This document shows positions 1-11,300 of a stretch of 64,000 bases of DNA, piece by piece. Origin of the DNA: Bolinopsis microptera (taxonomy: Eukaryota; Ctenophora; Tentaculata; Lobata; Bolinopsidae); the NCBI RefSeq assembly GCF_026151205.1, contig NC_087074.1, positions 18,202,712 to 18,266,711 of the forward strand, read 5' to 3'. Made by a program: the position numbers and the translations under genes. Each line of letters starts with the position of its first letter. Positions within the stretch are counted from its first letter, which is position 1. The notes under the pieces were generated by a model. That model ran no database searches. It had not been told where the DNA came from and saw only the letters and a list, made by a program, of their open reading frames with translations.

Positions 1-2241
1 ATCAATAAGTTATTTAACAACTGTCACAAGATCTGAATAAAAACATTGTTTAAGTTTTAATTCAGATCTTGTGAGAGTTGCTAAGCTGTTGTTGGCACAG
101 TTTAGTAAGAATTCGGTCTCTTGTAGGCTGTTGCCAGTCTGATAGTGATAGTTTGACTATCTTTTAATTTTAAACTTTTGACATGTCGCTGTAAAAGTAG
201 AGGTAATTTTCACATTAAATGAATATTTATCGAGTGAGCTGAGAATTATTATATAATATCACGATCGATGTACAAGTATTCAACGAGCTCTTCATGACGT
301 ATCTGTTGAAAGAATATGAAAAAATCGGTCTAAGTGTCGAGTGTCGGTCAGACATTTAACCAATACGGCTGTTCTTCTTTCTCAGTCTCTGAGCAATCGT
401 CAGATAGCTATAGACTTGGTAAATAATGGCGGCCCAATGCCCGTTTTTCAGACGCGTAATTTCAACGCTTATGCTATTAATACTTCAAAAATAATTTTCA
501 CACAGTTATTATTTGAAACCTTACTTATCACGCTTTAGCAAATATACGGATGCCTATTACTTAATCATTAGCTAATATATTTGTTGTTCGTTTTGCTGTC
601 ATTCCTTCATTCGCATAATATCGCTTGGTATTCTTTAGCTCCCCTGAGCCTTAGGCTAGGCGCTCATAATCCTTGATATTTTAAGTGACTCCAAATTATC
701 TGTGTTTATTGGGCTTCCAAGTAACCATTAGTTGTACCGCTGGAAGGTTTCATGGTAATTACACATGAAGAGCATCTGAATAGAATGTGCCAGTGTTATC
801 TAATCGGTACCGGCTTATAACAATACAGTGGTCAAACTAGATTCAATAGTAGTCGGCATCACTGATAATTCACATAACCAATAACGTTAAAAGTGAACTT
901 TCATCAACACAATCGCCAAGTAAGCTGGCGTGGGAGCCGTAAGTGCGCTTTACGCCGTTCAATAAAGTGACTGATAATCACGCACTTTACCTGCCGTTTC
1001 CTTGGCTTGTTATAGTTATACGGACGTCACTTGACAGTCTTTCTTAGCATTCTTTGCAGTGGTCACCGGTTTCTAGCCCTCAACTTTTGTAAAATAGGTG
1101 GTCCCGTCTTCGGGTCCTCAGAGACGAACTTCTGACAGTCCGTCAGCCGTATTAAGGACTCTGCAAAATGAATGCCGTAAATATGTCAAACATTTAGTCA
1201 TGACTCATGATCTTTTACCAGGTAATTCTATAGTGTGATCAATATTGGATGACTTCTACTGCTATAATGGTGACAAGTTGTAACAGCTGATCGGAGCTCC
1301 TGTCTTCTTTCTCTAGTCTCTAGCTCAACATTAAACATCTCTACAGACCTAACTGTACATGAGACTCGTGCCAAAAACTACAAAATCCAGCCAACTATAA
1401 CAAAAGAAGCATTTTCCAGGCTTCCAGTCGGAACATTTCACGGTATGACCTAATCACTTAGAACTTGTTCGACCAACAAGGCACTTTAGATTACAACTAG
1501 TCTTACCTTGCCTCCTGTTAACATACTCTAGTTATAACTCTGCTAGGTGTAATTCTACCCTGTCCGTCTAAAGAAATGCCACCGTCAAACAAGCCGGCAC
1601 CAGGGTGGCACCAGGGTGGCACCAGGGTGGCACCAGGGTGGTACTCCCCAGATAGGGAGGAGATACTAGTCTGACCCCTTCTAACTAGATGGTATCCAGA
1701 TTGGAGAGTGACCCAATAATTAAAGAATTTCTAATCGAGACTGTCAACACGACTCTTATAGCTCCTTCTTCCCCCGTATTCGGATTATTATATACAAATC
1801 TCTGTCAACAAGCTAACTGGACACGTTACACCAAATTTAAACTCTGAGAGAGAATTAGAGTTGCACAGCTCTAGTACACAATAATATTTAGGAGAATCGA
1901 TACATGTATGTTGTCATATTACATTTTGTTTCGTGCACCACGTACTTTTTTCCCTAGACGTACACACTACAACACAAAGCGCGTTGCCGGGATAGTTTTC
2001 TGACAGCTTCTCTACTTTTAGACCAGCTAGACTATAGGTTGATGCTGGGCCGACATTTTGCAGCGTGCTAGTTTTGTCTTGTTCCCCCCTGTGCTGTTGT
2101 TGTTGACAACTACTTCTCTCGTTTTGTTTATCCTTCGTTTTACGTCCACGTCTGTTAAACTTATAGCAAGGCTAGAAAGAGACTCGTGGAGATTTCGTGC
2201 TGTGTATGTGACAAAGATGATCGTATCTGCTGTGGATTGAA
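1..2241. other. Upstream region, no supported gene
   Basis: I see no exon with coding character here. The only structured element is a 12-bp tandem repeat near 1597-1641. The 2060-2220 stretch is pyrimidine-rich and ends in an in-frame TGA at 2218-2220, ahead of the first rod ATG at 2242. It could be 5' UTR or promoter of the myosin rod gene, but no convincing TATA box or initiator was found. Myosin motor exons, if they exist, would have to lie before position 1. Confidence 0.5.
1597..1641. repeat. 12-bp tandem repeat, about 4 copies
   Basis: The unit GGCACCAGGGTG is repeated about four times without interruption, upstream of the rod gene. No function is apparent. Confidence 0.85.
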
Positions 2242-2319
2242 ATGATAAGTGAAAGTGGTTTTTTGAGGAGATTCAAGGAGCATTTCCTACCAGAACTATA
2301 TTTCGATCAAGATGAAAAG
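2242..2319 (+). CDS. Rod gene exon 1 candidate with start ATG
   Basis: This encodes 26 codons beginning MISESGFLRRFKEHF and ending at a GT donor (AAG|GTAATT) in phase 0, which matches exon 2 at 3302. An in-frame TGA lies at 2218-2220 and no pyrimidine-tract acceptor lies between it and the ATG. That argues for a genuine first coding exon rather than one spliced from upstream motor exons. The peptide is not heptad-like, so support comes from phase and position only. Confidence 0.5.
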
Positions 2320-5300
2320 GTAATTAAACTGATGCTGACTATTGGCGACATGATTGACTAATGATAATTATGATAATGACTGACTTAACCACAATTAAAG
2401 TGACCTAATTAACGGTCCGATTGACAGTGGCACTGACATTGAAATTTAACTGACAGTGACACATACTGAATGCAAAGAACGCTCCAAACATTGTATATCA
2501 TTAGATGGTTTCATATTCCTGACAGTCAGTCAACGTGCTGACGTATCAGCCTACAAATAATCGCGGGTAAACTATATTTGAAACTTTAAATCTGCCTACT
2601 TAAAAGCTAGGAGTGGGAGTGGCAGAAGAGTGAATGCACGAGTCGCGAGTGTTGGTTTATTTTATACCAAGGACCATTTATACGATATCTTAACTCTTAA
2701 CATAGTATATTACGTGTTGATGTTTCCTTTTTGAGCAATGCTGGCGTTTATAACTATGGTGCAAACCATTCTTGATCCGAGATTTTTAATTCGGATCATC
2801 CAAATCCGTTTATTTGAGAATAATATGATTGCAATATCTGCCTGGACGACGTTAACAAGATGCCTGCGTTACTCAGTAAGCCCAATTTAGTCTAGTTTAA
2901 GAGATCATTTGATTAAAAAAGTATATCCTGATTACCATGCGTATATATGCTCAATTCACAACTAAATTTACACCATTTCATGCGATGAACAATCGTCTTT
3001 GCTTGTTGACTTGCCGTTATCAAACCTCCATATCCGTAAAATATAATCTGGTAAACACAATTCAACCATTCATTAGTTAGTTAAAATAAAGCGACACTTC
3101 TTTGACGGATTGTAATTATTAATCATTTAATCCGATTAAATGAATCGTCAGAGTGACGGCTTACATTTCTTTTGCTCTTGAATTTACAGAACCTTAAACT
3201 CTTTCGAACTTCAATGTTTAATGAGACCCTGGCCTATCTATCAATTTGTTTCTCACCATCCAATTTTCTAATCATGATTGTTAACAAATGCCATCTTTCA
3301 GAAAGAGGAGGACGTTAGAGAAAGGGAGGAGAAAGCACTTGTTGAAGTACAGAATGCAAATTCAAACAGAAGCAGGGTGGAAAAGCTTGAGAAGCTTATA
3401 AAGGTTAATATTTAGTATTTACTCTCGACTGTATAAATAGAAATGTTCTAAGTTCTAAGTAATCAAATACACGAGCTTTAAACACGGAACAAGACTTTTT
3501 ACAACATTAAATGCCCGTCCCGAACACGAACTGAGGATCAGGTATGGAATACAAATTACAAATTCGATTACAAACACAGTGAGTGATCTTATAATTGGAT
3601 AAAGCACGAACGGGGGCCATTTATAGAACACTTTAGTAATGACTTTTTATTTGTTTATGTCTTTGGATTGTTGTTTTTGGCGATGTTTCTATAATATTGG
3701 CAAGCCATGAAACAGAAATCAAGCAGGATCCTGATGCTTGAAAAGCTCATGAAGGTTAGTATTCTTACGGTCTTCTGTAGATCTGTTTAGACTTATCACC
3801 AGTGGATACATTTTGTTATTAAAACAAACAACTGCAATGACTTGTTGATATTTTGTTACCCTCACTATGACAACGATACAATCCCAGGCCAAAGAGAACA
3901 GTATCAAAACATTTATTACAAAGAACGATGCTCTGACTTCAGAATTGCTGGGGGTCAAAGAATTGCTCTATGAGAAAGATATGGCTTTCAGGTAGTTACC
4001 GTTTCTATGGTCGCTCGTTTTTTTGGGTTTTTGATTGTTTTTATTTTATCTTTGTTTCTGTTCTTCTACAGTTTTTATTTAAAGAGGTTCTTGTCGATGT
4101 TTCTGACACAAACGACTAAGAAAGGTGTATTTCTCGAACACTTTACAAATTTAGGGGAAGATTTCAATTTCAGTTCGACAAAGAAAACTACATGTGTAAA
4201 TCCAACTTAAAGTTTTATGTAACTGCTATGAAGCAGTCCTCTTGGTCCCCGAGGCCGAGGAAAACTTTAAGTTGGATGTAAACATTTAGTTAGCTTTGTC
4301 CGAACTTATACTTGCTCCTTATTCACATAAGTTAGCAATGTAATGTAATGTAGGAATCACAAAAATTAAGAGACTTAAGTTCAATTTTAATTATCGTCAA
4401 CACCTTAGATCAGTTAGTGACTCGCTGAATGTGGTAGTAGAGCGGTGTAATCACAAGTCTAAACAAGTCCAAGGGCAACTTGAGACTAACGATGAGCTGA
4501 CTGATCACAACGCGGTGAGTGGGTATATTTTTGAAGTCTGGGCAGCTCTTGTTTCTCTGAGAGGCAGCTCTTGTTTCTCTGAGAGGCGCAGCTGACAGAT
4601 ATGTCTTGTACAATGTACATTGTACAAGACAGGAACACAAAGCTTAAGTTGCCGCCCTCCGATAGAAGTTTCGGCGAGCTAAAGGCCAACTTTTGTAAAT
4701 GTGATCATATTATAAGACGTGACCTATCTCTACATATATGTGGGGATCACTGAGACACAATAGATTCGTAGGACCCAACAATTGATTTGGAAGACTTTCA
4801 AAAATGTTCTGACTTCTAAACCTTATGTTTATCAGTTCAGTCAAATTATTTTTAACTAATATTTCCAGATGTTACGATCTGACGTAGATATTTTGAAAAG
4901 AAAAGTGTCAGATCTTGAAAGTGAGGTTGTTGATTACGAGAAACTGAACGAAGAAAACAACGACGCGTACAAAAACCAAGTTTGCTAACAAAAAAGCAAT
5001 AACATATTTAGCTGAAGGCTGAAACCATTGACAGAAATTAATGATTAACCTTATGATTCGACATCCACTCTCGAACAACTGGGCGTTTTACAATTCTGTC
5101 AAGTAATGTTTGATTCAGGAGTCAGGATCATTTATAAACTTCACCTCAGAAGCAGCTACTCAGGAAAAGAGAGGAAGAACTTCTAGAACTTCGGAGTGAA
5201 TTCGAAGAAAAAATAGACAGGCAGTCAGAGTCGACAGCTTCAGTTCGAAAGAAAGCAGACCGGTGCTTGAACGAGAGCGAGCAGACGAAGGATCAGCTGA

Positions 5301-8300
5301 AGAAAATGAAAGATAAATTAGAGAAGGAAAGAGAGACCCATTTTGAGGAGATCCAGAGTCTCGAAATGGAGAAGTAAGAAACCAAAGAACAGATGAATAG
5401 ATGAATTGAGACGCTTCCCACTACTATTTAAATTCATGGATATCTAGGCTATATAATATATACATTTGTATTTTGAACCTAGTAGTACTTGTACCCGCAT
5501 GTCACATCTTAAGTTGTAATTATGGGTATGAGATGTGTGTAACCTCAATTAAATTCAGATTATCCCCAGGAACGAACTGATTCAGAAGCTGAGCAGTTCA
5601 GATAATCTGCTTAAGAAATCCCGGGAGGAGTACCTGTCCACGGCCAACAACCTGACCTTCACGGAAGCCGACTTCCATGCCCTTCAACTTAAATTCAACA
5701 GGTTTATTTGGATTTATCTTTACTTTATAAAGACTCCTAAACTTTATAAAGTTTAGGAGTCTTCAGTGCTGGTTAAACATTGGAAATGATAATTTAATCG
5801 TGTAATAATAATTACAAATAAGCGATGACATCTGAATTTTAAAATTATACTCATTAATGTTGTGTCATTAGTGTTCATAACAAATAGTATTCATATTCTT
5901 TTGGCTTCGTCGCGTAGTTCATAAAAGAGGATACCGCAGTTTACTCAGTATCCCTGCTAGTGTGTAATACGACCCCAACCAGAGCAGTTTACTCAGTATC
6001 CCTGCAAGTGTGTAATACGACCCCAACCAGAGCAGTTTACTCAGTATCCCTGCAAGTGTGTAATACGACCCCAACCAGAGCAGTTTACTCAGTATCCCTG
6101 CAAGTGTGTAATACGACCCCAACCAGAGCAGTTTACTCAGTATATCCCTGCAAGTGTGTAATACGACCCCAACCAGAGCAGTTTACTCAGTATCCCTGCA
6201 AGTGTGTAATGCGACCCCAACCAGAGCAGTTTACTCAGTATCCCTGCAAGTGTGTAATGCGACCCCAACCAGAGCAGTTTACTCAGTATCCCTGCAAGTG
6301 TGTAATGCGACCCCAACCAGAGCAGTTAACTCAGTATCCCTGCAAGTGTGTAATACGACCCCAACCAGAGCAGTTAACTCAGTATCCCTGCAAGTGTGTA
6401 ATACGACCCCAACCAGAGCAGTTTACTCAGTATCCCTGCAAGTGTGTAATACGACCCCAACCAGAGCAGTTAACTCAGTATCCCTGCAAGTGTGTAATAC
6501 GACCCCAACCAGAGCAGTTTACTCAGTATCCCTGCAAGTGTGTAATACGACCCCAACCAGAGCAGTTTACTCAGTATCCTTGCAAGTGTGTAATACGACC
6601 CCAACCAGAGCAGTTTACTCAGTATCCCTGCAAGTGTGTAATACGACCCCAACCAGAGCAGTTTACTCAGTATCCCTGCAAGTGTGTAATACGACCCCAA
6701 CCAGAGCAGTTTACTCAGTATCCCTGCAAGTGTGTAATACGACCCCAACCAGAGCAGTTTACTCAGTATCCCTGCAAGTGTGTAATGCGACTCTCCCCTC
6801 AGTCTGACCAAGGACCACGCCTCAATCAAGAGTGATCTCCAGAGTCACGAACAGAAAGTTACTACTCTCACTACCGAGAATAAAACCTTGAAGAAAAAGA
6901 TGGACAATTTAGAGATCGACCATGATACTCTAGTTCAACAAAGAGTTTCGCTCAATAACAGAATTCAAAATCTGCAAAGAGAGATTGAAGATGAGAAGGA
7001 TAAGGGGTTGAAGAACAACCAAATAATTGAGGTATAACTTAATACAATATACAAAACTCATATTATACAATTGTGATAGTTATGATCTACTTTTTAACCA
7101 TGATGATGTACTTTCTCACCATGATGATGAATTTCATAACCGACAGGATCTAAAGAGGCAGGCACAGCTGTATCTGAATGATCTGAACCTTTCCAACACA
7201 CGCTCCACTGAGTTCGCCAAGTCTACTCTGGAAGAAGAGGAAGACTTGCGGAGGAAGTGGCAGAACAGAATGAAGGAATCCGAAGACGAGATTAATCGGT
7301 TAACTGCAAAGTTAGTGCTAACTATTTGCCATTCAATTGAAATTTGTGATTCAACATTTTTGTCTAGCTGTGGCCTGGGATATTGAGTTAGAGAGTCCTT
7401 GTTGATTATTGAGCCATGCTGTGGTATTTCTGCACAGCCATGTTGCCATAGGTTTAGTCATCTGTATGTTGTGTTTCTTGGCTATACATTCCAAACAATT
7501 TCTTTGAGTCTATTATTATAGGTGCGTTGTCGATTACAGTAATAGTCATCAATCCATTAAATTATTTATAAATTTGACAGTCAGTTGGAATGGTACTGTT
7601 CAATAGTTGACGAAGGGAACGTTGTGTTTCATCTCGAAAAATAGAGTTGAAAAACACTTCGCCGCGTTTTTTCCGTTTAAGTCTCTCGTAATAAGTCTGT
7701 CATCGTAGCAATTTTTCAATTCTCGTGGTGCTGGTAGTAAAGAACGGAACTATCTGTATGACAATAATTCTTTAATAATGAAATTATAATATACCCTTGT
7801 ATTTGTCCTCCATTAACGAGTGAAGAGGTTGTAATATATTATTATATTATATTCGTTAGGAGCTTGTCAGATTCACTAATTTCAAAATTATATGACTTAA
7901 CTGTCGATATATTGGACCACATGCTAAGTTTGCCAGCCTAGTACCTGCTAGATTTGCCCTGTTGTTTTGACACCTGTCAGAATACACCCGTGTGATCACG
8001 TGACCGCTCACTGATCACGTGACCGCTCACTGATCACGTGACCGCTCACTGATCACGTGACCGGTCACTGGCCCTTATATTACGAAACCTACCCAACCCT
8101 ACCTCCCATAACTCAGATCAGAAGGAGCACCTTCAACTCCGCACCCGGCAGAACTTGTATAATATCAGAAAACGAGAGGTGTCTCAAAGTGACACCTTAT
8201 AAACTCGTATAACAGTCGCTACTGCACAAAGTTAGCTACGAAAAGTGTACACCCGGCTTGTAGCGTGTAATACTGGGTATCATCAACAACTCCATTCCCA

Positions 8301-11300
8301 ATTGTCAACACTATTTCCCGAACTCTCGCTCTCTCTCTCTCTCTCTCGCCTGCAAATTGCAAAGAGTTTGCTGGTTTGACTTGAGTCTGTTGTACATATC
8401 AAAGTCCACTGCATTTTTTTCGAGTTGTCAGTTGTTCCTGCGTGTAATTTCTTCTGTATTCTGCAATTATATTTCTAATTTGTAGTCTGAGGTGATCCTT
8501 TAATGTCTTTTACACCTATTCCCACTACAACTATTGATGCCGATGAGTAAGTTTGAGGAGTGTTTTCACGTTCAATTAAATGAATTTTTTATGAAAGAGT
8601 TTCCGATGCCTAATACATGTAATAGCTGAGTTTACATCGATATTTCGGTTGGTTTCGGGGTTCGACTGCATGTGGCACATTTGATTAAAAAATTACCAAG
8701 TCTCTGCAAAAATTTGCCCTTCTCTGCAGGAATATAACTTTCCTAATTTTAGATCTATTTCTATCAAATTTCAAAATACATAAATTTGAACCAAATTTCT
8801 TGTCCATAGAAGAGTTTTGTCACGAAAAAGACGAAAATATCAAATTTCTTCTTTGGTTTTTCGGCAGTAACACTTAAAGTATCAAATTTCATCATAGAGT
8901 CATAGCGTAAGCTGTTACTAAAAATAGCTATTGTGAACGTTTTGTACCTATGAGAAAATCCTCAGAACCTTCCAGACTCATCGCTCATCATATATAAATG
9001 ACTCATGTTTACATGAATATGTTAAGAGATCGCTATTCAACTCAGTGATTCCTCGTAAGTTGTTAACAAAAGTGGTAAAATTGTTCAGGACCTGTCATAC
9101 TGTGACAATCGCGGTTATTAAACACACCTTTCGGAGCTTTTGTACGTCTTCCTATTGCATACTGAAGTAAAAGTTTAAGAAATGCGTTAATAGAAACGCC
9201 CATAGAAAAATTGTTTTAGAAAGTCGTGTCAATTAGAATGTTCCTTACCATTTTTGGTTCTTAGGACTATGGCGAGTCAATTGCTTAAACAGAAAGTCAT
9301 CTCGATCACTTTATTTTTTCCTAAATGTCATATCATTAGAAGTAGTTATACTTGTGGCAGTCAACTTGTCAATCAATGGAACTTGTCAACCCATGGAAAC
9401 GTTTGGGAAACAATTAATCAATAATGATTCCTTTTAATAATGACTTATTCACTCTTTTGTTCAATGCACTAGCATTAGAGAAGAGGGACTATCAAGTTAC
9501 AACTTATCACTCACAATCTCCTTCCCTTAGATTAAAACTATCAGAAAAGAACAGAGCCGAGCAATGCGCGGATCTGGAGCAGCTTAACTACGACCTCAAC
9601 AGCACCAACAGAAATATGGTGTCATTGGAGAAAAAGCACAACAACGCTGAGATCATGTTGGAAGAGCATGTCTCACTCGATCAGGAGAACAGAGAGAAGA
9701 TAGAAACCATGAAGAGGTAAGTTCGGGTAATAGATCATAGCTCTAGATGAGACAATAAGGATTTGACAATAATAAGGAGGAGCCAGGAAACACCTGAGAG
9801 TTTAAATTCTTTGCATCCGATTTCGTTGGAATTTTGACAGATCATAATTGCATTTGCAGTTGCGATGGCGGAAAAAGGTTAAATATGCGGTTAGTAATAA
9901 GTGTGTTAATTTTCCGACTGACAGAAACCTACTTTTTGAAGCTGCTCGTCTAGAATCATGTTTTGCTAAATTTTGAGCTCTCTCTCTGAGCTTCGTGGCA
10001 GCCCAATATACTCACAGCGTTGTCATCACCGCAGTCATGTTTAGTACTCTTATTGTCACTGCTATAGTTGTGAGCTCTGTTACACCTCAAGCCTTTTTTG
10101 GCCGCTATTCAGTACATAGCACGATGTATTTTCTGCTTAATTTTTAGATTGTCAGCAAGTGGCCATGAGGAACTGTGAAATGCTATCGCCACCTCCGATG
10201 AATTCGGGGAATTCGTAGCAGTGTAGTAGCTTCTTCTGCATACGCGATTTTTAGTTTTCAGTTCACTATACCCTTGGTTGTTCAATAATTATTTTTTCGT
10301 AGTTATATTGATTCATGGTCCTGATTACTACTTATGTTATTGTTAAAGGTCATCAAACTTCTCTTTTTATGAGTATCACATATTAAGTTGACGAGAGCTT
10401 GTTATCATAGGATACATAAGAGCCTATTAGCTGATGCCCGATATTTTGATCCACGATTAGGTTTCTACTTTTAAGGTTCCACAATGACAGCACAGATCGC
10501 TAGCGTACACGCCTTGGAAAGGATATTTATATATTTTTTAACTGAACGCGCCATTTTTAAAACCGCGACCAATACCTCACTTAGTCACTCAACAGGATTT
10601 GCTATTAACATGGCTTTAGACATAAAATAGGCAGCAGTGAGCAGCACTACAGATTCTACATCCACACATACCACTTTTAACTTTGGTTTATCCTTTCCAT
10701 CGAAGTTTAACCAATTGTTATTTTTACCGCTCATTGAAAGTCCACATTTATTTTCGAGCAGTGATTTGTTGCTGATTCTGTATTTTTCTAGTTTGCGTTG
10801 TGAGTCCTTCAATGTCTTTTACACCTTTGCCCGTGATAGCTGAAGATGCAGATAAGTAAGTATATGTGTTTTGTTTTTTGCATTTCTCAATCAACAAACC
10901 GAATACATTTCGCGAGAGAGTTTTTCCATATATATACAGATTGGGCGACATCTGTCCGACAGCGACATCTGTCCGACAGCTGAATTAGGGATTTCGGACA
11001 GATGTCGCTGTCGGATAGGAGTCGTTTTTGGCGACATCTGTCCGAGTTTATATCGAAGTTTTGGCTGGGTTCGACAGCTGCATCCCCGACACCATAACTG
11101 CCAGAAACGTTGTGAGTGTGACGACATCCTTATCATTCCCTCATTAAACAGCTTTGGTTACTAGCATCACTTAGGTTTTCTGTTAAACTGCTGAAGCCTG
11201 ACATTTTGATCAACAAATAGGTGACATCACAAACTGACTGATCAACAAACAACCGACAACACTGGTCTCTGCGCGCTGCAAATATCCCAAACATGTAATT

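Noticed and set aside
2058-2240. Hydrophobic 60-codon open frame, candidate signal peptide
   Set aside because: Pyrimidine-rich DNA explains the Leu/Val/Phe content; it ends just before the rod ATG in another frame and has no splice context.
5919-6835. Long open frames across the 48-bp repeat, both strands
   Set aside because: They arise because the unit length is a multiple of three; they have no independent coding support.
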